From contig NC_133122.1 in the NCBI RefSeq assembly GCF_033568475.1, positions 18,470,206-18,534,205 of the forward strand: 64,000 nucleotides of DNA. The letters run 5' to 3'. Source of the stretch: Henckelia pumila. Lineage: Eukaryota; Streptophyta; Magnoliopsida; Lamiales; Gesneriaceae. Numbering within the stretch: the stretch's first letter is position 1; each line of letters begins with the position of its first letter. A model generated the notes under the pieces. It saw only the letters and a program-made list of their open reading frames with translations, made no database searches and was not told the origin of the DNA. Shown piece after piece: positions 33,055-46,731 of the stretch. The position numbers were made by a program, and so were the translations under genes.

Positions 33055-36000
33055 TAAAATTCTATTTTGGTTTGAAAAATAAGGATACTACTCAACCCAC
33101 ATCCCACAATTGATAAGGTTTTCAATTGTAATTTGTAAGTACATGTGCCCGGCCTTGTTCCCTTTTCCATTCTACTCGGATGTGTTATCTTCTTGGCTTA
33201 TTTATAATCTCCAAACTATACATATAAAATTAGAATATGTGAATTGTGAAATATAAATAGTTTGATACGAGAGACAAGTTATATTATGAGAAGATATTTT
33301 GTGAAACAATCTCATAAACTTATATCCATGTTTGAGACAAGTCGAATTTGATCCATAATGGAAAATAACACTTTTACGCACATAGATATCCATGTGTACC
33401 CTCAACAAAATAATGCGCTAATATATGTAGTCGATGCTTATTCAAATCTTTAAAAGATTTGACACCATCATATATATTATATCTTGAATTTATTCGTTGT
33501 ACGAAAGTTTAAATAATTAGTCTTAGCTTGCTAGGCTAGGCTATATACCGTGACTTTATGTAGCTCGTATATAGGTGGGAAGAAAGTCGCGAAATCATTA
33601 ATTTTTGGTCGAATGCTATAAACTTGGGAAACTTGCTATGTTTAGGACATAATAATTGTGCATTTTCGAGTAATTTTATTGGATCTAGCTACCACTAATT
33701 GCCAGACAAGAATTAAGAGGTTTAATTTTGGATAATCAATGGTAAAAAATGGAAGATCACACAAGAGGGATTTGTACCTATTTTAGCCAACCACTAGACA
33801 TCTGGTGTAAAATAACATATATTGCACGTTGATATATATATGGTCAATACAAGTAAAAATTAAATTAACACGTTAATTAATTTAATGTGTTGATTTCACT
33901 ACAACATTTGATAAATAGTTTATTGTTCCAGCATATGTTAATTAGTCGTGTCGATGCCACCATCCGGTCCATCCCCTCCCTCAGTTCGGGGTACGTTAAT
34001 TAAATTTCACCCAAAAATTCTAGGGAATTAAAGTCCACAAATTTTATATTATATATGAATTTATGATCCCTTAACCATGAAATAAAAAATTGGAGCTTAA
34101 GGGAGACTTAGGGTCAAAATCTTATAGAGGATAGAATTTTACATTATAATTTGGGATATATACTTAATAAACTATTTATTGGCTTATTTTATTACATATT
34201 TTTAAATAATTTTTATGTAGAAATTAGAATTTATACTTGTTAATTATTTGGGTGGTTATGCTCCAACTATGTCGCATGTGAGTTGTGAATTAAATATAGG
34301 CCTTATTAATATTTAACTAATGATTACATAACTGGGATACTTTGATTATTATTATTAGATAAAAGCGCATTTGACCACAAGCAAGACAATGTAGTGGCAT
34401 AATGAACATCACTTGCAAACCACTTTTGACAAAATATTCGAGTGGCTATTGAGTGCTTTTTAATTATTACTATTATTCTTAGACTTGGATTTAAATTCAT
34501 TTCCTTTGGTGACAAGTAGAACGTACGTACGTTTTATAAATTCTTTATTACATCAATTCATCTAATTATCTTTTTTACAAACGTTAATTTTAAATTTTTG
34601 CTACTAATATAACCCTTTTCTTCCGACAATTATATAATTTATATATATGGCAAAAAAATTAAAATTTTAAGTTGTGGAACGAGTCTAATTAAGTTTAGGC
34701 GCTGAGAGAATTCTTTTTAATAATATTAGTAATTATGAAGTCCCGACGAGAGGGGCGGGGAGTGGTTACCTTTTGACCCGTATAAAGCAAATTCCATTCT
34801 ATTAACTTATTATCTATATGTGATTATAGAGTTTTTTAATTTCAAATACTATTAGTTTATCATAAACATGTAATAATAAGGCTTTTTGATATTTGAAATA
34901 TTCTTAAAAATACTAGTTTCAAAAAGATGAAGCTACAAATTTGTTAAAGTTATCTTTCAATCTCCCTTTCTTCATATGAAAGTCCAAGTTATATCGTTTT
35001 TAAATATATGGTGGTGTACGATCCAAATATATATACATAATGGTATGTCAAAAAGTGATAAAATATTTTAAGACTTAATTAACATATTATGCACACTTAT
35101 CATGGATTCAGCTCTATTCGTAAATTATGTGTTCTGTAAATGCAATTTTTATTGAGACAAATTTGATTTAAAGATCAATATTCAAATCACTAGAAAAATA
35201 AAAAAATAAGAAGATTTAAATCTAATACAAAAATATTGTTGATCAAATTCAAGCTGGACTTAAATCTAATTATTTCGTAAAAGTGAAATAGTATTGAAAA
35301 TAAGTTCTTTTAGGACATCTCGAAATTTATATATGCTTGTACTAAAAAAAAAATTTATATATGCTTAAAAAAAAGTAATTACACAGTTAATTCCTTGAGG
35401 AAATGCCCTATAATATTATACTTACCCCTATGCAATGAGTCTCTTACTCATGATTAATGTGATCAAAACACGATAATTATTGATGGACCCTTTGCTTTCT
35501 TGTTTTAACTTCATACAGCAATTTGAACGCATGATCACTAAAAAATTTCAATAATTGATATTAATTAATTGGGTATCAGTCCATGAAATTAGGTTATTTT
35601 TAAAATTAAACTAAGAAAACGAGAATAATCTTAAACTCGATAAGATGTTGATTTTTGTTTATATTTTTTGTTTTAAAAAAAAAAAAGAAAAAAGTTTACT
35701 GAAGTTGTTTAGATCTACTTTTGCTTTGAACCTTTATGTCATATCTTGTCAATTTCTTTATTCTTTGCTATTTGGAATATGAAGAATCTTTGCACTCTTT
35801 ACAGCTCTAACTCGACAATTTTTGAATTTGCAAATTATAGAAACGGCAGAATAAAATTTATCAACTTTAAGGGGGAGAAGAGTAAACCAAATATAACATA
35901 TCCTACATGCATTGAAGGCTTTTTTTAAAAAAAATTAAAAAATATATTTACACTCTTTAACTTCGATTGTTTTCGCTTTTCAATGATTATTCCAAATAGA

Positions 36001-36324
36001 ATAGCTAAATTTAAGGAGTTAAGAGTTTATGTGAATGTCCTTGATCTCAGGTCAATCTTGGATCCGAAATATAAATTCAAAAACTATATATAATCATGAT
36101 AATCAAGTACATATTATTTCATAGCTATCATATAATACACAATCACATTCATACGCAACGTAACAATCTCGAAGTTTTTATCCATACACATACTCCTCAA
36201 CCAATTTATTAGGTCCGCAGTATGCTATTGCCCACCGGCCATCAATTCGAGCAATGACTAGAGTTTAATTAACTCGAAAGTTTTTGTTATGAAACTCAAA
36301 TATTCATCAAAGTTTATATATTAA
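33055..36324. other. intergenic, no gene recognised
   Basis: AT-rich sequence. Short frames (for example 33202-33408 minus, 34324-34515 minus and 35746-35928 plus) have no family signature. I see no RNA gene. Confidence 0.5.
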
Positions 36325-36699
36325 GGCACCGTTCTGTTCACGGTATTACTAATATATGTATAACTCATTTCATCTCATCTCACGTTCTTCTCATCATATT
36401 ATTTAATCTATATATTAACTATTTATTTTAAATCAATCAAATCATTAATTATTTATCTCACATCAATCAAATTACTATATTACCCTTTATAAATAATATA
36501 AAATTTATTTTATTTATTGTTAAAAGGACAAAATAGTCATTTAACATTTTTATATAAAATTTAATCAATCAAATCAAATAAACCATAATCTATCAATCAA
36601 ATTCAATACAATTTTAACTATCATTTTTTATTTATTTTTATTACAATATACTACTTATCTATATATTACTTATATCATACCTCAAATCAAACGGTGTCT
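36325..36699. mobile_element. AT-rich MITE with GGCACCGTT ends, copy 1
   Basis: It starts GGCACCGTTCTGTTCACGG and ends CTCAAATCAAACGGTGTC, forming short inverted termini. The core words CACGTTCTTCTCATCATATT, TTATTTATTGTTAAAAGGAC and AATCAATCAAATCAAATAAA recur in a second copy near 59640-60020. Non-coding. Confidence 0.6.
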
Positions 36700-38703
36700 A
36701 ATATTATTGACAGTGTCTCTCGATTATAAATCTTCTTCTATATTAATCGAAACCACTTGATCATATAGTCACAAATTCGATCTAACCGCACCTTATCGAG
36801 TAATATATCAATATATCATTTACTCAAACTATAAATTCGCTACTCGACCGAGCATCAATAGCGATGCAATAAAAAGAATCACTTTCGATAAGGATATTTA
36901 ACCCTTTCCAGATTTAGGAGGCAAAAACATTATGCTCGAAGATCTCACATTGGGATTCGGATCTTTCAATTCGTACTGTTTCGGTATCCATTCGTAAGAT
37001 AAACATAAATCAACCACACAGCAACATCAAACGGATTCCTGTTGGAGTTTATTTCAACTTTCCAATTCCGGTACAAATTTTTACCACAAATTTCCACAGT
37101 AAAACTTCATGTTTCCATCTCTATCTTAAATATTGTTTCCCGTCCCTATGCATTATTACTTATTAGATTAACAAACAAAAAAAAGTCATCGACATGGTTT
37201 CTTTAAAAATATAATCTCCACGTTGCAAAATTATTATAATACCCTTTCCATCCCCGGATTTTGCCAGAAAAAATAAAAATAAAAGTGAACAAGTCGGGGA
37301 AAAAAATGGTGATATTCAAGAACTTAAAAGGACAAGTAATCGGGAATTTTTTTAAAATAAATTGTGCAGAAATAATATAATTAAAGGAGGCTGATGAAAA
37401 AGATAGTGATTATACAGCGTGACACCTGATGACATTTCTAAACAACTGAAATTCAGATTAAGAGGAGGAATCTGCAGATTTTACTATCATTTTTTTCTGA
37501 CAAAAAAAGATATTAAAAAAAAATATACACTTCCTTTCGATGATTCCCCTGTTCTTGAATGTTTTCCAGCTAAATGTGGAACAGTATGCAAGTGACTTTT
37601 ATCGGGGTCAATTATAATTTCATAATCTAAAATAAAAAGTTTAAATTTTTTTGAATCATTTTTATTTGCTTTTTTAAAGATTAAATTTGACATATTATTA
37701 TACATTTTATCCTATGATTTTGTGATAATCGCATTACTACATGCTTTTTTTTTAAAATAATATTAATGTGCAGTAAAAACACGGGTTCGGTCAAAAACTC
37801 AACCTACGTTGACACAGTGTTCTTTGTCGGATTACCCAAAATTTCTCCCTTTCACACTGTTTTTTTTTCTAAATAAATAAATTTATTTATTTGTCTCCTC
37901 TATCCGCGTGTAGGTGTGCCTTGCCTCGTACTCTTCCGCTGAACTCAATAAGTGAGAGCATTTGTTTTTGTTTTTAAATGATTTTACAACCCGTTATTGT
38001 TATTTTTCGTTGCGCACTATATAAAATTTCGAATTAACGCAATAAATAGTATTCACATAAATTCAAAAAATTAAGTATTAATAGAGTAAATCAAATATCT
38101 TATCACTGATCAAATATTTGTCTAGTGCTTCACCGATTAGACTTCAAGGTGGGGCAATATAAGTTAGAGCATTAGTTGTCTTGTTTAACAAAATAGATTG
38201 CAACTTTGTAACAATATTATAAATTTAGGAATTGTGATTTTATTCTCTAAAATTATTGATTTTTTTGTTTTGCAAAATTTAAGTAGTTGCATAAAATGAC
38301 TTTAAATCAAACTTCAAATCTTCATTAATTTTATCTGCTCGTTTCACCTCAATTAATTCTACTATATATCTATATATTATCGAAACAGATAAAAATAAAA
38401 AGATTAAGGAAATAGATATTCAAAAGTCAATAAACATATAATTTAATGTCAATATTAACCAATCCAACATGCTTATATATTATAAACTTACGTACGTCCA
38501 ATTATTTCTTGTAATAAATAGATATAATCTATCCACTCCCGTACAAGATATGACAAAATAAACAGCAATAGCAAGTTAAGCAAGCCATCATTTTATGTAA
38601 TAATAATATAATAACAGCCAACGAAATTTTTTTAAAAAAAAAATTCGACAGAGAGCCATTGGTGGGCTGTTCTTTTTGTATATTTGAAAACCCAAGAAGA
38701 AAA
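36700..38703. other. intergenic and upstream region of ABCB1
   Basis: AT-rich sequence with no supported gene. It includes the promoter and 5' leader of ABCB1, but I could not pick out a convincing TATA box or start site. Confidence 0.45.
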
Positions 38704-41700
38704 ATGACACGAGATAGCGAGGAGATAAAGACGATAGAGCAATGGAGATGGTCTGAATTGCAAGGCCTCGAACTCCTTGTGTCAGATAATGCAGAGGAAC
38801 AACACAGCCACCCTTCAGCGGTTGAAGCCCACCACCACATTAAAAGCAACGCAACTGCACCAGTCATCACACCGCAAGTCAAGCCAGGAGCAGGGGCCTC
38901 CCAAGATTCTGTTGGAACAGTAGCGGGAATGGAGGTTTCAGGTTCTGAGAGTAATAAAGACGGCGGCGAGGTGCCGGAGAAGACAGGTTCCCCGCCGCCG
39001 GCTGTTGGGTTTGGTGAGCTTTTCAGGTTTGCGGATGGGCTGGATTATTTTCTGATGAGTTTTGGTACAGTTGGAGCTATTGTTCATGGAAGCTCATTGC
39101 CTTTGTTCCTTAGATTCTTTGCTGATCTCGTTAATTCTTTTGGTTCTAATGCAAATGATGTTGATAAGATGACGCAAGAAGTTTTGAAGGTGATGATTTG
39201 TTGAATCTTGGAAGGGATTTGTGAATGGGAATTATGTTATTTCTCAGACTCGATTGTTTTTTGTTTTTGTTTTGTTTGCAGTATGCGTTTTATTTTCTTG
39301 TTGTGGGAGCTGCGATATGGGGATCTTCATGGGCTGGTATATTTTCTTGCATCATTGATTTTTACAGACTCTTGGTTCATTTTCTTAAGTTTAATTTAAG
39401 GTTGTATTTAATGGGTTGCAGAGATTTCATGTTGGATGTGGACTGGGGAGAGGCAATCGGCGAAAATGAGGATCAAGTACTTAGAGGCTTGTTTGAACCA
39501 AGACATTCAATTCTTTGACACAGAGGTCCGGACATCGGATGTTGTTTGTGCCATTAACACTGATGCAGTAATGGTTCAAGATGCCATTAGTGAAAAGGTG
39601 AAGAATAAACAAGAAAACTTGAGTGGGTTTTCTCTAGATTTATTTGATCTTCAATCTTCATTCTAATCAGGCTTAAGTTTGGTTTCTTTTTTTTTCAGTT
39701 GGGAAATTTCATGCACTATATGGCAACATTTGTATCTGGATTTGTGGTGGGATTCACGGCTGTGTGGCAGCTAGCTTTAGTCACTCTTGCAGTTGTTCCT
39801 CTTATAGCTATAATTGGCGGCATCCACGCAGCTACATTGTCAAAACTCTCAGCCAAAAGCCAAGAAGCTCTGTCACAAGCCGGAAATATTGCAGAACAGG
39901 TGACAAAATCGAATCTTGAATCTTGAAAATGCTATTAGCTCACTAAAATTTCTGTTTCTTCACCATTGATTCGGGATGAATCGAAATGAACTAACAGACA
40001 ATAGTCCAAATTCGGACGGTTGTGGCATTCGTTGGCGAGTCGAGAGCTTTACAGGCCTATTCAGTGGCATTGAAGGTTGCTCAAAGAAATGGTTACAAGA
40101 GTGGATTTTCAAAGGGATTGGGATTGGGAGCTACTTATTTTACTGTTTTTTGCTGCTATGCCCTTTTGCTCTGGTATGGAGGTTACTTGGTTAGGCACCA
40201 TTTGACGAATGGAGGGCTTGCAATAGCAACAATGTTTGCTGTCATGATTGGTGGGCTGTAAGTTTAGTTCATTCTGGAAAATGTTTGCATAAATTTAACT
40301 GTTTCTAGTCTTGGTCTTATAATGTTCTGTAATATTTAGGGCTCTGGGGCAGTCTGCTCCAAGCATGGCTGCATTTGCAAAGGCAAGAGTTTCTGCTGCT
40401 AAAATCTTTCGGATAATCGACCACAAACCAGCTGTTGACAAAAACAGCAAGTCGGGCTCTGAATTGGAGTCCATAACAGGGCAATTGGAGCTTCAGAATG
40501 TGGATTTTCACTACCCTTCAAGGCCGGAAACCCAAATACTCGACAACTTTTCACTCCTCATCCCTGCCGGAAAGATGGTCGCCTTGGTTGGAAGCAGTGG
40601 CTCTGGGAAAAGTACAGTAGTATCCCTTATTGAGAGGTTTTATGATCCCACCTCAGGTTATGATCCACTCTTTCTTTTTATCAAGATTTCTATTCTATAA
40701 CAAATTTAACAAAATCTTGGCGGATTCCACAATTTCTTGGCTAATGTTCAAGTGTAAATTAATATTAGTGTTAGGCTACTTTCTAAGAGTATCAGAATTG
40801 GGATAACTGGTTCAAATCATCTGGTGCATCTTGAATGTCATCGTAAGCTTGAGTTTTTCGTACGAGAGGTTTCCGACGATTACTAAATAATTGCATTTGC
40901 AACAGGACAAGTTTTGCTCGACGGGCACGACATAAAGACATTAGATCTACGGTGGCTGAGGCAGCAGATTGGGCTTGTGAGCCAAGAACCAGCGCTATTC
41001 GCAACCACGATAAAAGAAAACATACTTTTGGGTCGGCCTGATGCGAGTTTAATAGAAATTGAAGAGGCAGCTAGAGTCGCTAATGCGCATTCATTCATCG
41101 TCAAGCTTCCAGATGGCTATGATACACAGGTTTGGCTGTTAGCTGGTTTAGTAATGTATGCTGACATGGACTAAATCCATAATTTAGAACTGAAATTTAG
41201 TTACCAATATGGTCTTCTCTTTATATTTGTGAAGTCAGAAAAATGGAAATTTCAAAAGAAGTTAACATGGCTCCAGTTATGCATATCAAAACAAAATATA
41301 AAGATACAAAATATAATACACTGATAAAAATCAAAGTGACTGGTAAAAGTTTTCGAGGGCACGCGTAAGGTAGAAGCGGTTCGAATTGTTACATGAATAA
41401 GCATTAACCATTCACATTTGGAAAGTATCAATCACATGAATCTTACATCAGAATACATATTTTGCAAATTATAGAAAAGATATCTTAAATGTTTGCTTCA
41501 TATACATTAGTAAGCACTTCCACTGATGGAGAAAATGGATAGATGACATTAAATCATTAATCGTTCTGCAATGGCAGGTAGGGGAGAGGGGGCTGCAACT
41601 TTCTGGTGGACAGAAACAGAGAATCGCTATAGCCAGGGCGATGCTAAAGAATCCAGCCATATTGCTGTTGGATGAAGCAACTAGTGCACTGGATTCTGAA

Positions 41701-44108
41701 TCAGAAAAGCTTGTGCAAGAAGCACTAGACCGTTTTATGATTGGAAGGACAACTTTAGTGATTGCCCATCGTCTTTCTACCATTCGAAAAGCTGATCTTG
41801 TTGCTGTTCTGCAGCAAGGTAGCGTTTCCGAGATTGGAACACATGATGAGTTATTTGCTAAAGGAGAAAATGGCGTCTACGCCAAGCTTATCAAACTGCA
41901 AGAAGCTGCGCATGAAGCCGCAGTCAGCAATGCCCGAAAGAGTAGTGCAAGGTACAGTTGAAATCTGGGATTTCACAAACAACAATAGTAGAATTCAGTG
42001 AGTTATGACTTACTTCTTGACGAGTTTTTTTTATTGTAGACCTTCTAGCGCGAGAAATTCCGTAAGCTCGCCAATAATCACGAGAAATTCTTCCTATAAT
42101 CGGTCACCGTACTCGAGACGACTGAGTGACTTTTCTACCTCTGACTTCAGCCACTCCATGGAAGCTGCATATGCTAATTATCGTCATGAAAAACTTGCGT
42201 TTAAAGAGCAAGCTGGTTCTTTCTTGCGACTTGCGAAGATGAATTCTCCTGAATGGACTTATGCTTTGATTGGTTCTATAGGTTCTGTTGTCTGTGGCTC
42301 TCTCAGTGCATTCTTTGCTTATGTGCTGAGCGCGGTTCTCAGCGTCTACTACAGTCCAGATAACACTTATATGATTAGAGAAATTGCGAAATATTGTTAC
42401 CTTCTAATCGGGGTTTCATCTGCTGCACTTATTTTCAATACATTGCAGCATTTTTTCTGGGATGTTGTGGGCGAGAACTTGACAAAACGTGTTCGAGAGA
42501 AGATGTTAGCAGCTGTTCTGAGGAACGAAATGTCATGGTTTGATCAAGAAGAAAATGATAGCTCAAGAGTTGCAGCAAGACTTGCCCTTGATGCAAATAA
42601 TGTAAGATCAGCAATTGGGGATAGAATCTCTGTTATAATGCAGAACTCTGCTCTTATGCTCGTTGCTTGTACTGCCGGTTTCGTCTTACAATGGCGCCTC
42701 GCCCTCGTGCTCATTGCTGTCTTTCCGGTAGTTGTTGCAGCAACTGTTTTACAGGTCTGTATTCCGAAAAATCCTACCTGTTCGCTTTTTTGAAATGTAG
42801 TTTTCACTGATGTCAATGCAATTTCGGCAGAAAATGTTCATGAATGGATTCTCCGGGGACTTGGAATTGGCTCATTCGAAGGCCACACAGTTAGCAGGGG
42901 AAGCTGTGGCCAATGTAAGAACAGTGGCTGCCTTTAATTCGGAATCGAAAGTCGTCGGCCTCTTGATTTCTAGTCTCAAGCCTCCATTGCGTCGTTGCTT
43001 CTGGAAGGCTCAGATAGCCGGAAGTGGATATGGTGTAGCACAGTTTTTGCTCTACGCCTCCTACGCACTCGGTCTCTGGTATGCATCGTGGTTAGTCAAG
43101 CATGGAATCTCCGACTTCTCAAAGACCATCCGGGTTTTCATGGTCCTTATGGTCTCTGCAAATGGTGCAGCTGAAACCTTGACCCTCGCCCCTGATTTCA
43201 TCAAGGGGGGCCGTGCAATGCGCTCGGTTTTCGACCTTCTTGACCGTAAAACTGAAATCGAGCCTGATGATCCAAGCACCATATCTATCACAGATCGGAT
43301 GAGAGGCGAAATAGAGTTCAAACATGTGGATTTCTCATATCCCATGCGACCTGATGTGTTGATCTTTCATGAGATGAGTATTCGAGCCCGAGCCGGGAAA
43401 ACATTAGCCCTCGTTGGACCTAGTGGCTGTGGTAAGAGCTCAGTCATCTCCCTTATACAGAGATTCTATGAACCTTCATCCGGGCGTATTATAATTGATG
43501 GAAAAGATATCAGGAAGTACAATTTGAAGTCACTGCGACGCCACATTGCTGTCGTGCCACAAGAACCGTGCCTCTTCGCAACAACCATCTACGAAAACAT
43601 AGCCTACGGGCACGAGTCAGCCACTGAATCAGAGATCACTGAAGCAGCAACTTTTGCTAATGCTCACAAGTTCATATCCTCATTACCCGATGGCTACAAA
43701 ACATTTGTTGGGGAACGGGGAATACAACTCTCTGGTGGACAGAAGCAAAGAATCGCCATTGCTCGAGCTTTACTGAGAAAAGCGCAGATAATTTTGTTCG
43801 ACGAAGCCACCAGTGCACTTGATGCCGAGTCCGAAAGATGCATACAAGAAGCTTTGGAGCGCTCCTGTGCAGGAAAAACGACAATTTTAGTCGCACACAG
43901 GCTTTCAACGATCAGAAACGCGCACGTCATTGCGGTTCTAGACGATGGGAAAGTAGCAGAACAAGGTTCTCATTCACATCTATTGAAAAATCACCCCGAT
44001 GGCATATATGCACGTATGATACAGTTACAACGACTCACGACCGTTCACGGGGCCACATCAGGTTCTAGTGCTTCTTCATTTCCACTACATGATCATCAAG
44101 GTCAATGA
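38704..44108 (+). CDS. ABCB1: ABC transporter B family member 1 (auxin efflux P-glycoprotein)
   Basis: Ten coding exons (38704-39189, 39282-39336, 39422-39597, 39699-39899, 39998-40257, 40340-40656, 40906-41129, 41578-41951, 42040-42754, 42831-44108) join in frame to 1361 residues. The layout is TMD1-NBD1-linker-TMD2-NBD2. NBD1 has Walker [10 protein letters not shown] (477-485), signature LSGGQ (581-585) and Walker B ILLLDE (601-606). NBD2 has GPSGCGKSS (1132-1140), LSGGQ (1236-1240) and IILFDE (1256-1261). All ATPase motifs are intact. Words such as [36 protein letters not shown] and [18 protein letters not shown] match Arabidopsis ABCB1/PGP1 closely, and that plasma-membrane protein exports auxin. 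The serine-rich linker (about 690-740) is the known regulatory, phosphorylated region of the family. An N-terminal extension ([19 protein letters not shown]) makes it longer than the 1286-residue Arabidopsis protein and resembles the tomato form as I recall it. The ATG at 38704 is the first in frame. The gene is convergent with SNU13. Confidence 0.97.
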
Positions 44109-45289
44109 AGTTGAGCTATATGGCAATAGAAGTATACAGTACTTGAGAATTTAGATACATTCCAGATTGATTTCTTGGCTCTCCTTGTTTTCTTGGGATT
44201 TTGATGTGGCATAGCATTATTATTAGTTAAGATTATCATGATGTAGCTAAGTTTACACAATATCTAATATATATATAATTACAGTTTACCGTTTCAAACA
44301 CCAAATCAAATTAAACTCCTTGCTCTACGTTGATAGAAGTGATGAACAATTAAATTTTATTTTCATTCATACTTCTGAATCATCTGTACTATGTTCAGAT
44401 AGATAGTAGACAATTGTCTGCGACATGCTAAAGTCATGATGAAGGTTTCAACTTCGGAGTGGCGGCTACGAAATCTCATAAACGAGTAACCGAAGGGAAG
44501 GAAAAAACGTTCCTTCACGAATTTTGATCCTTGCAAGAAACAGAAAATAACACTTACGGGAAGAACAGCATGTAGAACAAACCAATTGAAAGAGACCACA
44601 GACGTGGGAAACAACATTATTGGCCAACTTCACGTGGTGCTTGCACAAATGGAAAAGGCGGACTCGTAAAAGAAAAATGCAAATCAAAAAGGGGGAAAAT
44701 AGGACGAAGGGATTACTGGTCTCATCATTATATCATGAAGTATAAATGTGGCTAAAGGTATAGTGATGCAGCTGATTTTTTGTCAAAAAGGAAGTGTTTT
44801 GGTAGCTTTCACGAGGTTTCATTCACTAGTGTACTTGGTTCATAATCACAACTATTTCGATGTCAATGTTTAAAAATGCCCGTGGGTGAAGAATTTTAAA
44901 AAAGATACGCATGTTTTTATCATCCATGAATGGCGAAAAACTGAATTCAAGCCCTACTTTTATCATGCTTTTTACTCCCAAATTCTAGTCCATCTATACA
45001 CACGCGCACACACACTGCCCGAATGTAACAGAAACCCACGAAAAAGAAAGAGGTGGCCCACAATCACTTAAGCTGGAGTCGTGGCTCGTGATATAGAAAC
45101 TTCATAAACCAACACAGTACAAGTTTACTGCATTTCTCATGCCACGTCAAGTCATCAATACATAAGAGATGTTATATAACCCAAAAACGATGAAGACAAG
45201 AAGATATTCCCACGTAACAGGAAAAATCACTCAGTCAAAGCCTCAGGGTCGAAATAGAGGCCCATCACGCTGGAATTAGCATCACACGA
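44109..45289. other. convergent intergenic region between ABCB1 and SNU13
   Basis: It holds the two 3' UTRs facing each other. No other gene is supported. A minus-strand frame at 44363-44617 lacks any family signature. Confidence 0.5.
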
Positions 45290-46562
45290 TCATATCAGAA
45301 GCTTCTCGATGGCATCCTGCATCGGGAAATTCAATTTAGAAATAAAAATATCGGTGACGCTCACAAATTACCCTCAGACCTCAACTAATGCAAAGTCCAA
45401 ATATATCATATCAATAATCTATGAATAAACAGGGGGAAAAATTGCTGAAGCCACCCCCACAAATTACCTTCAGTTGCTGTATTTGAGATTTCAACTGGCT
45501 TCCTTCATTGCTCGTCACTGAACAAGCAATAACTGGTCTGGTAACTCCACATGCCCGACCAAGAGCTTGCTTAGATGGAACGAATACGTAAGGCACGTTC
45601 TGCACTCAAAAGAGAAAGTTCGGATAACTTGTTTAGCCCCTGAAATAACTACTCAACACAACCAAAAAATATCACTTGGAGCAACACCTGACATGTATTT
45701 ATGTACTCAGACCATTCCAAGTAACTCATACCTCATGCTAATTAATTTTGAAAGTTCCATCTAGTTATTTAATTTAAATGATTAACTATTAAGCATGCCA
45801 ACCCATGTAAGCGATTTTTTAAGATTGTCCATTATCATTGGCAATTGTATGGTTTTGGAAGTGATTAATAAGTTTGAGAGAGTGTCCACACAAAAGGGCA
45901 GTCTTTTTGCCCGGGCTTCATGGGAGATAACTATGAAGGCCCATTTTCGAAGCATACTTCAAACAAAACTTTCAAATTAGAAAAGTTACCTTATCTTCAG
46001 CAAGAAGCGGGAGGTGAAGAAGAATTTCGAGAGGCTCGGTGTCAGCTGCCATAACAACGAACTCGGAAATTCCTCTGTTGAGAGTCTTAGTTGCTGCAAC
46101 AAACAAGCACACAGATATGCATTCCATCAACATCATATCAACGAACAGAGCAATCAAAATAATGACGACATAGAGTCCATGGTTCGTCACAACGGTCGCA
46201 GTGCCCGTCTGTTCCGAGAATGATAATGGTGTTCCGGCGAACCATTCTCGCCCCACCCGACAGAGAAGGCGGGTCTACTTCTGAAAATAATATTTTTGCA
46301 GAAAAAAACAGAGAAAATATGAAAAATTTCACCTTCGTTAGCACCCTTCTTAAGTTGCTTGTAATTTGCAGCTTGTTGAACGAGGTCCATAATCGTGATG
46401 GTCAGCTGGGCATCCGCCAATGGATATGCTTTCGGATTCACAGCTTCTCCAGTCTATAAAACACAAACGCAAAACAAATCACAATTTAAGTGGAAAAAAA
46501 ACACTTAAAACGAATTACAGGTATAAACAAGTTCGGAGAGACAATCACGAAAGAATTACCAT
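45290..46562 (-). CDS. SNU13: NHP2-like protein 1 / Snu13 (15.5K), L7Ae family RNA-binding protein
   Basis: Five coding exons on the minus strand (46560-46562, 46333-46453, 45990-46093, 45468-45599, 45290-45316) join to 128 residues, the usual full length. All introns are GT-AG. The first coding exon holds only the ATG. The protein is an L7Ae/L30e-fold kink-turn binder. The RNA-contact motif [12 protein letters not shown] begins at residue 38 and is followed by [37 protein letters not shown] and a C-terminus ending AIEKLLI. In eukaryotes Snu13 nucleates box C/D snoRNP assembly in the nucleolus and binds the U4 snRNA 5' stem-loop in the spliceosomal tri-snRNP. Conservation is very high and nothing is broken. 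Upstream on the same strand lie two telo boxes and two site II motifs. It is convergent with ABCB1 and is followed upstream by another ribosome-biogenesis gene. Confidence 0.97.
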
Positions 46563-46577
46563 GATTGTCCGAAGAAA

Positions 46578-46610
46578 TTAGGGTTTCGTGGGGTGGAAGG
46601 ATTAGGGTTT
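46578..46610 (-). promoter_or_regulatory. two telo boxes (AAACCCTAA) upstream of SNU13
   Basis: On the minus strand AAACCCTAA occurs at 46586-46578 and again at 46610-46602, within 50 bases of the start codon. Telo boxes near the start are typical of plant ribosomal-protein and ribosome-biogenesis genes. Confidence 0.8.
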
Positions 46611-46696
46611 TAACAAGATTCTTGATATATATGCATTCGCATTCTGAGTCAAAGTTCAGAGCAGCAGTGAGCTTGTTGCCCTATGCTCATTTTTTT

Positions 46697-46731
46697 TGGG
46701 CTGACCCGCTGATGATCCAGCATCAGGCCCA
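46697..46731 (-). promoter_or_regulatory. site II motifs (TGGGCY) upstream of SNU13
   Basis: TGGGCT on the plus strand at 46697-46702 and TGGGCC on the minus strand at 46731-46726. Site II elements, bound by TCP factors, commonly accompany telo boxes in plant translation-machinery promoters. Confidence 0.6.

Noticed and set aside
38659-38703. Earlier in-frame start for ABCB1 at 38659
   Set aside because: That codon is TTG. The first in-frame ATG is at 38704 and is followed by the [11 protein letters not shown] stretch seen in asterid orthologues.
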